From assembly GCA_002355495.1 (NCBI GenBank), contig AP017424.1:7815501-7879500 (forward strand): 64,000 nucleotides of DNA, in the 5' to 3' direction. The notes beneath the pieces were generated by a model, which was not told the DNA's origin, did no database searches, and was given only the letters and a program-made list of their open reading frames with translations. Below are positions 44,257-52,977 of this stretch, one piece after another. Position numbers and translations under genes: made by a program. The DNA is from Streptomyces laurentii. GTDB taxonomy: Bacteria; Actinomycetota; Actinomycetes; Streptomycetales; Streptomycetaceae. Every line of letters begins with the position of its first letter. The first letter of the stretch is position 1.

Positions 44257-44655
44257 ATGGCGGCGATGTGGGCGTCCGTGTCGAAGATTTCGGTGGTGCT
44301 TGACACGGGTGGGCGGCAAGGAGAGGCGTCCCCGATCATCGGAGTCGTCGTCAGCGTCCAGCCGGTCGATGGAAGCGGCGAGCCCGTTGATGTGACGGAA
44401 AGTGGGCTGGTGGAGAGTGTGTCGCTCATCGATTACGTGGACGAGTCACCCATCCCCGTGAAAGAGGACAAGCCGGACTGGTACTGCGGGAAAGGCGAGG
44501 CGACAGTGAGGCCAGGCCGGACTCCGCAGGTGAGATACGAGGTGGGTTGGGGAGGGTGGCGAACCCGAAATCCACGATCAAGGCAGTCGGGGTTCGGGTC
44601 GAACCTGATCCGACCAATCCCGCCCCACTCAAGGACGCCATCTACTGCTCGCTGA
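44257..44655 (+). CDS. Unknown protein, probably truncated or frameshifted by decay
   Basis: A 132-codon frame with an excellent ribosome-binding site (AGAGGAGG, 5 nt before the ATG). Residues 1-98 (ISVVLDTGGRQGEASPIIGVVVSV, SLIDYVDESPIPVKEDKPDWYCG, TPQVRYEVGW) read like a beta-rich protein. The last 34 are basic and unlike it. Near 44545, one extra G would join the frame to another reading VANPKSTIKAVGVRVEPDPTNPAPLKDAIYCSLNGTYNSMVQ, which runs to the edge of the IS5 remnant. I recognise no family. Confidence 0.45.
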   Translation: MAAMWASVSKISVVLDTGGRQGEASPIIGVVVSVQPVDGSGEPVDVTESGLVESVSLIDYVDESPIPVKEDKPDWYCGKGEATVRPGRTPQVRYEVGWGGWRTRNPRSRQSGFGSNLIRPIPPHSRTPSTAR

Positions 44656-44716
44656 ACGGCACCTACAACAGCATGGTCCAGAGACAGGCTGGAGAGGAGT
44701 CAAGACTGGGGCAACT

Positions 44717-45797
44717 AGGGAGCGTATTGCGTCGTGATCAATCTCCGAGTTTGCCTGCGCGGCGGGGTCTGGGCAGGTAGACCTTCTTGGGTGACTCGCA
44801 TGCAACTGACGCATGTGGAGTAGGAGTTCATCGAGCCGTACCTGCCGATCGGTGAGTACGGCCCGTACCCCGAGCGGCTGCGTCAGCAGTTCGAGGGCGT
44901 GATCTGGCGGTTCAAGACGGGCGGGCAGTGGCGGGAGATGCCGACGGAGTTCGGTGCATGGTCGACCGTCCACAACCGCTTCCGGCAGTGGCGTGACGCC
45001 GGAGTCTTCGAAGCCCTGATGGAGGGCCTGAGCACACAGGCCGCGAAGCGGGGCGAGGTGGACCTGTCCCTGGTCGGCATCGATTCCACCACCGCCCGTG
45101 CCCACCACGACGCGGCCGGCATGCACCTGGAGGAGGAGGTCCTCACCGCCCTGGAGAAAGCCGCCGCCGAGGCGGAGAAGGCCAGGTCAAAGGGGGCGGC
45201 TGCGGCGAACAAACCGGGCAGGAGACCGAAAGCGCCCCTGAGCGGGAAGAACGGCGACGCATCCGGCGACGGCACAAACTCCGGCTGAAGGCCGCCCTCC
45301 TCGGACGTTCCAGGGGCGGGCAGACCAGCAAGATTCATGTCGCTGGCGACCGGAAGTGCCGCCCGCTGGCGTTCATCCTGACCGCGGGACAGGCCGCCGA
45401 CAGCCCGCAGTTCATCCCCGTACTGAGGAAGATACGGGTCCGCGGGGCCGTCGGCCGTCCCCGCACCCGCCCCGACGCGGTCGCCGGGGACAAGGCGTAC
45501 TCGTCCCGCGGCAACCGCGCCCACCTGCGCAAACGCCGCATCAAGGCGGTCATCCCGGAGAAGAAGGACCAGGCCGCCAACCGGAAGAAGAAGGGCTCCA
45601 GGGGCGGCCGACCCGTCAGCCACGACGCAGACCTCTACAAGGAGCGGAACACCGTCGAGCGCCTGATCAACCGACTGAAGGCCTGGCGGGGCATCGCCAC
45701 CCGATATGACAAGACACCCGAGAGCTGCCTCGCTGGCCTCCATCTCCGTGCCTCAGCGACCATGCGGAGCGCTCATTTGCGCAGTTCAAGGGGGTAG
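44717..45797 (+). mobile_element. IS5-family insertion sequence remnant
   Basis: A CTAG tetranucleotide at 44715-44718, matching the YTAR target of IS5 elements, is followed by GGAGCGTATTGCG, which looks like a terminal sequence. The transposase remnant fills the rest. No matching right inverted repeat is found by 45990, and the protein diverges from the usual IS5 C-terminus after LAGLHLRAS, near 45757. The right end appears deleted, so the right coordinate is approximate. Confidence 0.6.
44800..45797 (+). pseudogene. IS5-family DDE transposase, interrupted
   Basis: The reading goes ATG at 44800, then a TAG at 44821 where family members have Trp (VEWEF). It continues FIEPYLPIGEYGPYPERLRQQF and GIDSTTARAHHDAAG with the first catalytic Asp. 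The frame then shifts near the G5 run 45192-45196, to continue as RRRIRRRHKLRLKAALLGRSRGG, with GDKAYSSRGNRAHL (Asp) and ERNTVERLINRLKAWRGIATRYDK (Glu). AAAGGGG in the zero frame at 45189-45195 fits an X-XXY-YYZ slippery site, so the shift may be programmed. The early nonsense codon still makes it a pseudogene. Confidence 0.8.
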
Positions 45798-45988
45798 GGG
45801 AAGGGCGTGCCATGCAAACCATCCACCCGGCGCTCAAACACAAGGGATATCCCTGGTTACTTGGGAGTGACCGACTTCTAGAGTGAGCGGGCCCACGGGG
45901 CCGTCAGGCAGGACGATCCCTGCCCCGGAACCCGGATTCGCTCACTCCGAGCGGCGGGCGCAGAAACGCAATCAGTGAGGATCACTCC

Positions 45989-47992
45989 ATGCGGCGAAGG
46001 TATGTCATGCTCAGGTCAATTGGAATGCTGCTCGTCTCCCCCGTGGCCGCCGCGTCCATGGTCTCGGCGACCGCCGTCCCGGCGTCCGCCCAGACAGCGG
46101 CAAAGGGAGCGGAGCCGAAGATCGTGGGAGCAAAGGCCCCCGACCGGGTCCAGGACAGCTACATCGTCACCCTCAAAAGGGGGCGTTCCGCCGCCAGTGA
46201 AGCGAAGCGGCTGGCCAACGAGCACAACGGAAAGGTCACGCACGTCTACCGCCGGGCCCTGAACGGCTTCTCGGCCACCATGAGCGAGCAGGCGGCCCTG
46301 GCCCTCGCCGCTCATCCTGACGTCCTCCGTGTCGAGGCCGACCGCGAGGTCACGGTCTCCGCGACCCAGACGAACCCGCCGTCCTGGGGCCTGGACCGCA
46401 TCGACCAAGCGAACCTGCCAATGGACGACGCGTACACCTACAACGGCACTGCCTCCAACGTGCACGCCTACATCATCGACACCGGCATCCGCACCACCCA
46501 CGAAGATTTCGGTGGGCGGGCCACATGGGGCGTCAACACGACCACCGACAAGATCAACACCGACTGCAACGGACACGGCACCCACGTCGCCGGCACCACT
46601 GCCGGCAGCTCTTACGGCGTCGCCAAAGACGCGCATCTCGTGGCCGTCAAGGTGCTGCGCTGCGACGGTACCGGCAGCTTCTCCGGTGTCATCGCCGGCG
46701 TGGACTGGGTCACCGCCAACGCCGTCAAGCCCGCAGTGGCCAACATGAGTCTCGGTGGCCCGGCCAGTCAGAGCGTCGACGACGCCATCGCCGCCTCCTC
46801 GGCCTCCGGCGTCACCTACGCAGTCGCTGCCGGCAACGACAACACCGACGCCTGCTATCAGTCCCCGGCCCGCGCCACGGCCGCCATCACCGTCGGGGCG
46901 ACCACGTCCAACGATGATCGTTCGTCGTTCTCCAACTACGGGACCTGCGTGGACATTTTCGCGCCTGGGAGCTCCATCACCTCGGCGTGGAAAAGCAGCG
47001 ACTCCGCCGTCAACACGATCAGCGGCACCTCGATGGCCACCCCGCACGTCGCGGGCAACGCCGCGCTGATCGCCTCAGTCCACCCGGACTGGACGCCCGC
47101 ACAGATTCGCGAGGCGATGGTCGCAGACGCAACCAGCGGCGTCATCAACGATCCTGGCACCGGTTCGCCGAACAAGCTTCTGCGCATCACCAGCGAGTCC
47201 CTCGCCAGTGACTTCAGAATGACACTGTCCTCGTCCTCGGGCCTGGCCAAGGGCGCAGCGTCGCTCACCACCACCATCGACACCGCGCTGGTCAAGGGCG
47301 ACGCGCAGAGCATCACCTTCAGCGCCGAGGGACTCCCGGCCGGCGCCACGGCCACCTTCGGCCCGGCCGACGTCACCACTGGGCAGAGCGCCACCCTGAC
47401 CATCACCACCTCCCAACTGACGCCCGGCGGTGTCCACCCGATCACCCTGAGGGCGACGACCCCGGATGTCGCTTACACGGCGACCTACACGCTCTCCGTC
47501 TCCACCGCCGAGTGCCAGAGCGGCCAGTACCTGGTCAACCCGAGCTTCGAGGAGCGCGGCACAGGCTGGACGGCCCCAGCTGGCGTCATCGGTGAGCACC
47601 TCGGGTGGCCCGCGCACACCGGAACCCGCAACGCCGTGATGGGCGGCAAGGGAACGAACGCCTCGGCCTCGCTGAGTCAGCGGGTGTCGCTGCCCGCCGG
47701 CTGCGCCCGGTACAGCCTGGACTTCTGGCTGGGAGTCGACACCGACGAATCCAGCAACGGTCCCTGGGACACCCTCAAGGTCCAGGTGCTGAACGCCGAT
47801 GGCACCAAGGTCCTGAAGACCGTGGAGACCTACTCCAACATAAACGGCTACTCCGCCAGTGGCTACTACCAGCGGTCCTTGGACCTCGCCGACTTCGCGG
47901 GCCAGGACGTCACCCTGCGCTTCCTGTACGCGGAGGACTACATCTGGCAGACCACCTTCGTCCTCGACGACATCACCGTGAACGTGATCTGA
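45989..47992 (+). CDS. Secreted subtilisin-like serine protease (S8) with C-terminal beta domains
   Basis: A 667-aa preproprotease. The signal peptide ends at ASAQ near residue 35; an I9 inhibitor prodomain spans about 55-120 (DSYIVTLKRG to FSATMSEQAALALAAHPDV). The proteinase-K-like catalytic domain holds Asp in AYIIDTGIRTTH, His in CNGHGTHVAGT and Ser in SGTSMATPHVAGN. A beta module follows near 405-505, then a jelly-roll domain from NPSFEERGTGW that probably binds substrate or cell wall. It is intact, unlike most of the island. GAGGATCAC precedes the ATG. A 14-bp hairpin follows the stop. Confidence 0.92.
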   Translation: MRRRYVMLRSIGMLLVSPVAAASMVSATAVPASAQTAAKGAEPKIVGAKAPDRVQDSYIVTLKRGRSAASEAKRLANEHNGKVTHVYRRALNGFSATMSEQAALALAAHPDVLRVEADREVTVSATQTNPPSWGLDRIDQANLPMDDAYTYNGTASNVHAYIIDTGIRTTHEDFGGRATWGVNTTTDKINTDCNGHGTHVAGTTAGSSYGVAKDAHLVAVKVLRCDGTGSFSGVIAGVDWVTANAVKPAVANMSLGGPASQSVDDAIAASSASGVTYAVAAGNDNTDACYQSPARATAAITVGATTSNDDRSSFSNYGTCVDIFAPGSSITSAWKSSDSAVNTISGTSMATPHVAGNAALIASVHPDWTPAQIREAMVADATSGVINDPGTGSPNKLLRITSESLASDFRMTLSSSSGLAKGAASLTTTIDTALVKGDAQSITFSAEGLPAGATATFGPADVTTGQSATLTITTSQLTPGGVHPITLRATTPDVAYTATYTLSVSTAECQSGQYLVNPSFEERGTGWTAPAGVIGEHLGWPAHTGTRNAVMGGKGTNASASLSQRVSLPAGCARYSLDFWLGVDTDESSNGPWDTLKVQVLNADGTKVLKTVETYSNINGYSASGYYQRSLDLADFAGQDVTLRFLYAEDYIWQTTFVLDDITVNVI

Positions 47993-48047
47993 CGCTCACG
48001 GATGCCGGTCGCGGTACGGTCCCGGCAGCGTCCGTGACCATCGGCCG

Positions 48048-48085
48048 GTCCGGGCCCGGGGTGGCATGCCGCCCCGGGCCCGGAC
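48048..48085 (+). terminator. 14-bp hairpin after the S8 protease gene
   Basis: GTCCGGGCCCGGGG (48048-48061) pairs perfectly with CCCCGGGCCCGGAC (48072-48085), 10-nt loop, 56 nt downstream of the protease stop. Confidence 0.8.
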
Positions 48086-48165
48086 GTGTTCCAGCCATTG
48101 ATACGCCACCCGGCTGTGACTATGGTGCGAGCGTACAGCGCTGTCGGTACAGGAGGGGAACCACC

Positions 48166-50996
48166 GTGTCCTCGGGCCCCCAACCGTCCCGGTCCGCGAG
48201 CCCGACCTTGGTCGGCCGCGCGTCACTGCTCGCCACCGTCCGGTCGCACCTGGCCGCCGCCCGCCCGGTCCTCCTCACCGGCCCCAGCGGCATCGGCAAG
48301 AGCGCTCTGCTCACCGCACTCGGCACCGGTGGACAACTCGGAGAGCGCGTCCTGCGGATCGGGGGCACGCAAGCCGAGCGGTGGCTTCCTTGGACCGCCA
48401 CCGTCGATCTGCTGCGGCACCTTCTCGGAGCCGGCGCCGACGAACTCCCGGACGGCCAGCGGGCCGCCGTCGATGCGATCCTGGTACGCGGCCGGGCCGA
48501 CCGCAGCCCCGACCCGCACGGCGCCCGGCTCGCCGTCCACGGTCTGCTGAGCCGCTACGTGCACGGGGGACCAGCCCTGCTCCTGGTCGACGACCTGGAC
48601 TGCGTCGACGCCGAATCCGCCGCCGTCGTCGCCTACGCGGTGCGCCGGCTCGGCAGCTCCGGCCTCGGCTGCGTCTGCGCCGCACTGCCCGGCACCCGCC
48701 CCCTTCACGGAGGCGTGGAAGTCCCGGTACCCCCACTTTCCCCGGGCCGGCTCGCCGAGATGCTAGCCCCGCTAGCCCTACCGGACCGCGTCGCCAACAC
48801 CGTGCACGCCGACTCCGGCGGCAACCCGTTCCTGGCGCTCTCCCTGGCCGGTGCCGCCACCGACCGGCCCGTCGGCGACCTGCGCCCGCTACCACTTCCG
48901 CCCACCCTGCGGGCAGTGATCGCGCGGCGCCTGGAGGGCCTGCCCGGACAGGTGCGCGGCACCCTGCTCGCTGCCGCCCTGGCCGACGCGCCCACCGTCG
49001 ACCTGCTGCGGCGAGCCGGCCACGAAGGGGCCGCGCGCGACATCGCCGAGGCGTCCGCCGCCGGGCTCCTGGTGCAGGGCGACGGCGGTATCCGGTTCAC
49101 CCCGCCCGCCGTTGCCGCCGTCCTCGCTCACACCGCCACCGCCGAGCAGCGCGCTCGCACCCATCGCGCCCTGGCCGTCGCCGTCCCGCACGCCGCAGGA
49201 CGGATCCGGCATCAGGCTCTGGCCGCCCCCGACCTGACCCAGGGCCGTTCGCTGGCCACCGCGGCCAGGATCGCGCTGGGCAGTGGTGCCCGCTCGCTGG
49301 CCGCCAGGATGTTCCTGCTGGCCGCCGACCGTACCCCGGCCGAGGCTGGCACCGAACGCTTCGAGTGGTTCGCCGCCGCGGCCGAGGCCGGGGCCGCCGA
49401 GTCCCTGCCGGAGATCGTGCACCAGGCTGCCGAGGCGGTGCTGTCCGCCAACGCGCACAGCTCCCAGCGGGTACGCGTCCGGCTCGCCCTGGCCGATCTG
49501 TCCAGCCAGGCGCTGGCCCGCATGGACGAGGTACTGGCCGGCGCCCTGGAAGACGCGGAAGGCGACGCTGCGCTCACCGCCCAGGTGCGGCTCCGGCTGG
49601 CCTGGGCCCGGATGGTCGGGGGTGACCTGCCCGGCTCCCGCAGCGAAGCCGTCGCCGCCGCCGACCTCGCCCGTTCCGCCGCCGACCGCAGCACCGAAGC
49701 ACTGGCGCTGACCGTGCAGGCGCTCACCGATCGGCTGACAGCCCGCCCTGCCGAGGCACAGCGCGCCCTGACCGCGGCCCTCGACCCGCCCGCGCCGGTG
49801 CCCGACGGACTGCTGCCACTTTCGCCGCGCTTCTACGCGGCACGCTTCGCCTTCTTCGACGACCGTCTGGCCGAGTCACGAACGGAGCTGCTCCGGATGC
49901 TCAGCCGGGTGGAGCGGGGCCAGGGCGACGAACTCGTCCTGGTGCTACGTTGCCTGGCCGAGGTCTGCGCCCGGATGGGCCGCTGCCGGGACGCCCTGTA
50001 CTACGCACACCGCGCGGGCCGGGTCGCCCGCGAATGCGGCACCAGCCCCGGCCCGGTCTGGTACACCAGCGCCGTCGCCGAACTGGCCGGCGGCAGCCTG
50101 AGCCGCGCCGCAGCCTTCGCCAAGCGGGGTGTCAGGGCCTCCGAGCAGGAGTACGACGCGATCCACATCGGCCGCTGCCTGCACGTCCTGGGACAGGTCC
50201 AGCTACGGCAAGGCGATCCCACAACTGCGGTGCGCACTCTGGAGCGGGTCCGCGAGGGCGAGCGCCGCCGGGGGCTGATGGCCCCCTGGTGCTGCGCTGG
50301 CACGGTGACCTCGCCCTGGGCCTGGCCCGTCTGGGCCGCACTACGGAAGCCGCCCAGGTGATCGCCGAGGCCCGCGCCGCACTGACGCATGGGGGCGCGG
50401 ACACCTCTGGCGGAGCCGTGGCGGCCCAACTGCTGCGCGCCGAGGCGATGGCGGCCGGGGCCGAGGGCGACCCCGGCCCGGCGATGGCAGGTCTGGAGAC
50501 GGCTCGCCGCCGCTTCGCCGCGCTGGGGCAGCCCCTGGAAGAAGGGCATTGTCTGCTCGTCGCCTGCCGTCTGGAGCTCCGCCGACGACGCCGGGCCGCC
50601 GCCCGGGGGGCCGCCGAGGAGGCTCGCGACCTGTTCGCCGCCTGCGAGGCCCTTCCCTGGGTCGATCAGGCCGAGCGGGCTCTCCGTCGCTGCGAGACCG
50701 GCACCGCCACCGTACCGGCCGATGGCACCACCGACTTCGCCTCCCTTACTGAGGCCGAGATCCGCATCGCTGTCCTGGTCAGCGAGGGAGCCACGAACCG
50801 GCAGATCGCGGCCCGGCTGTTCCTCAGCACGAAGACCGTGGAGAGCACGCTGACCCGGGTGTACCGCAAGCTCAGCGTGCGGTCCCGCACCCAGCTTTGC
50901 TCCCTCGTCGGCCGCCTCCCCGACAGCCCGTCCCCCCCGCGACACGGATGTGACAGCGGGGGAACCCACTCCAGGGCGAATGCGTCGCGACCTTGA
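48166..50996 (+). pseudogene. LuxR-family (LAL-type) regulator with one frameshift
   Basis: The GTG at 48166 has AGGAGG 8 nt upstream. Frame one gives an AAA-like ATPase (Walker A LLTGPSGIGKSALL near residue 36; Walker B LLLVDDLDCVDAES near 130) and a long TPR-like helical middle. At the C5 run 50282-50286 the frame is lost. One extra base continues it as APLVLRWHGDLALGLARLGR, through to the LuxR HTH (SLTEAEIRIAVLVSEGATNRQIAARLFLSTKTVESTLTRVYRKLSV) and the stop at 50994-50996. Repaired length is about 943 aa, normal for the family. It could be a real pseudogene or a consensus error. Target genes unknown; the S8 protease is the nearest candidate. Confidence 0.82.
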
Positions 50997-51093
50997 TGGA
51001 CACACACCCAAGTCGCGCCCCACATGACCTGCACGCCGTACGGTTGCTGCGGGCGGCGAGGAGACGGCTGTCGGAGCAGCCCACGATGGTCAC
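50872..51093 (-). CDS. Possible small coupled protein, fourth of a stack
   Basis: A 73-aa frame with a GTG start overlapping the upstream small ORF by 4 nt. Its first 40 residues (VGCSDSRLLAARSNRTACRSCGARLGC) hold a CxxC that may bind zinc. The rest runs antisense to the 3' end of the LuxR gene and is Gly/Arg-rich, suggesting the original gene was cut and read-through DNA replaced its end. Family unknown. Confidence 0.35.
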   Translation of the reverse strand: MTIVGCSDSRLLAARSNRTACRSCGARLGCVSIKVATHSPWSGFPRCHIRVAGGTGCRGGGRRGSKAGCGTAR

Positions 51094-51218
51094 CCACCCG
51101 CCGGTGGGGGCAACGGCACCGGATTGTACGGATCGATGGCCATAGGGCGAGGCGGGAGCTTCTTGCGTGGCTCAAGCCAGGCGGAGACCAGGTCCTTGCG
51201 GACCGCCCGCCACGTCAC
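51090..51218 (-). CDS. Small coupled protein, third of a stack (42 aa)
   Basis: A 42-aa frame from GTG (51218) reading MTWRAVRKDLVSAWLEPRKK, then a Pro-rich tail. It overlaps the preceding ORF by 4 nt (GTGA) and the next by 4 nt. The unbroken chain of overlaps is the main evidence that these are genes. Family unknown. Confidence 0.4.
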   Translation of the reverse strand: MTWRAVRKDLVSAWLEPRKKLPPRPMAIDPYNPVPLPPPAGG

Positions 51219-51355
51219 GCGGTCCGCCCCAGCTGCGGCACGCTGTGAGCCGTCCCGGCCTGCTCGGCTCGTGCACGGTGCTGGGCGCGGATCGCCGCGA
51301 TCAAGGACAACGCATTGTCCAGCACCGTCTCCGCATCGGGGAACGTCTTAGCCAC
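51215..51355 (-). CDS. Small coupled protein, second of a stack (46 aa)
   Basis: A 46-aa frame from GTG (51355): AKTFPDAETVLDNALSLIAA then a helical, Gln/Arg-rich tail. The start overlaps the end of the upstream truncated ORF by 8 nt, and the stop overlaps the next GTG by 4 nt. It looks like one amphipathic helix. No family recognised; such stacks occur in actinobacterial integrative elements and plasmids. Confidence 0.45.
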   Translation of the reverse strand: MAKTFPDAETVLDNALSLIAAIRAQHRARAEQAGTAHSVPQLGRTA

Positions 51356-51430
51356 CAAGCGCGCGCATCGCACGGGTCTGCCACTCAACCGCCTCCGTGA
51401 TGGCCGGGGGTCGACCGACGGCCGCATGCG
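51348..51430 (-). pseudogene. 3' end of a gene cut by the IS4-like element
   Basis: The last 26 codons (PPAITEAVEWQTRAMRALGG and stop at 51348) of a gene whose 5' part is missing because the inverted repeat of the IS4-like element begins at 51431. It overlaps the next small ORF by 8 nt. Function unknown. Confidence 0.45.
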
Positions 51431-52886
51431 CAACGCCGTTGCGTTTTTGTCCGTGGGCGGGTCGAGAGTCCGTGTTCGAAGAACGTGACGGTGCTGTGGA
51501 TGGTGTAGTTCTGGCTGGTCGTGGGGTGTTGTCCGGTGTTCGGTCCGTACTTGCTGGTGGGGTTCTTGCGGGTGCGGGCCTTGACGCGGTGCCGGTGGCG
51601 GGCGGGGTGCAGGGCGTCGAGTACGGCCCGGCCGATGGTGCCGACGAGCTCGGCGGGTCCCGCTGGGGGCAGGACCCCGGTCGCGGTGGTGACGGTGTCG
51701 GCGGCGGTGGTCTGCAGGACGGTGAAGCTGATGCGGTCCATGTCCAGGCCGGGCTGGATGCAGGCGGTGTCGGCGGCGGCGCGGATCAGGGCCTGGTAGG
51801 TGGTGAGCAGGGCATATACCTCCTGGTCGAGACCTTGGAGGCTGCGGGAGCGCAGGACCCGGCCGTCCAGCATGGTCGCCTTGATCGAGAAATACGTGGT
51901 CTCCGACTGCCATCGCTCGTGGTAGAGATCCACGAGCCCGGCGGCTGGGTGGGCGGCCGGGTCGAGGGGGCTGGTGAGCAGGCGCCACTGCTCGGTGCGG
52001 ACGGTGCCGTCGGCCAGGGTTGTGGTGGCTGACGCCTCGATGACGCGGACGGTCAGCAGGACGGGCAGGACGCCGTAGCCGATCCGGGCCAGGTAGGAGC
52101 CGTCACCCAGATGTTGGAAGGGGGTGGGTATCCGGCGGGCGGAGGAGCGCACCAGGAACTGGGCGCCGGTGGCCTGGATGTCCCGGGCAAAGGTGTTCGC
52201 GTCGAAGCCGGCATCGGCCAGCAGGAGCATCGTATGGTCCGGGGCACCCAACAGGCGTCCCGCGTAGGTGAGTTCGCCGTCGCTCTCGGGACCGAACGCG
52301 GCGGCGATCACGGCACGGGTGCCACACTCGACCAGGACCACGAGTCGCAGCAGCGGGTAGCCGAACTCCACGCTCTCGCCCACTCGCTTGGGATAGCGCC
52401 AGGTGAGCACCTCCTCGTCGGGCACGTGCAGCAAAGTGCCGTCCACGGCCACGGTCCGAAGCCCTCGATAGAACGAACCAGCCTGCCCGAGGTGGGCGAC
52501 GGGCCCGGCGAGGATCTCGAACAGCCGCCGCAGCGGTGCCGCTCCTATTCGCCGTCGGGCCCTGGACAGCGAGGAGACCGCCGGACGCACCAACGGCAGT
52601 CCCTCCGGCCCCGCCGTCAACTTGCCCCGCACCCCCGATAGGAGCAGTCCTCGAACAGGGCCGGCGCGAGGACAAAGAAGACCACCACCCGAGACGGCAG
52701 CAGCCGCAGCCTCTTCTCACGTGACCCGGTCTCCTCGATCACCGTGTCCACCAGCACGAAGTCCACGATCTGAGTCAACTCGCCCAAGTGACCGGGCGCG
52801 TACACACCCCCGGCCGCCTCGACCGTGCGCGTGATGACAGACTTCTCCTGCGACGGGACTCCCGATGATCTTCTTGCTCGACACAA
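51385..52886 (-). pseudogene. IS4-family DDE transposase, frameshifted
   Basis: The N-terminal part (52886 to about 52637) reads VITRTVEAAGGVYAPGHLGELTQIVDFVLVDTVIEETGSREKRLRLLPSRVVVFFVLAPALFEDCSYRG in pieces typical of actinobacterial IS4 enzymes. The frame is lost at the C5 run 52632-52636 (G5 in the coding strand); one extra G restores YRGVRGKLTAG. The rest has catalytic residues in VAVDGTLLHVPD, LLLADAGFD and LYHERWQSETTYFSIK. The ORF reads through the element's own left inverted repeat and stops at 51385 in flanking DNA. Confidence 0.8.
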
Positions 52887-52964
52887 GCTGATCTATCAGG
52901 ACGTCCCGTTGAGTCATTCACCAGGGCTTGACCTGCGACTGAAGACTCAAACGCAACGGCGTTG
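51431..52964 (-). mobile_element. IS4-family insertion sequence
   Basis: The ends are 16-bp perfect inverted repeats: CAACGCCGTTGCGTTT at 51431-51446 and its complement at 52949-52964, 1534 bp in all. No target duplication is evident, since the two flanks differ. The left flank is the cut small-ORF stack and the right flank is the edge of the IS1182-like element, so the neighbourhood rearranged after insertion. Confidence 0.75.
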
Positions 52965-52977
52965 GACTAGAAGTCTG

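Noticed and set aside
50277..50290. Programmed frameshift in the LuxR regulator gene
   Set aside because: The bases around the C5 run do not fit the X-XXY-YYZ pattern in the zero frame, and LAL regulators are not known to use frameshifting. Mutation or sequencing error is simpler.
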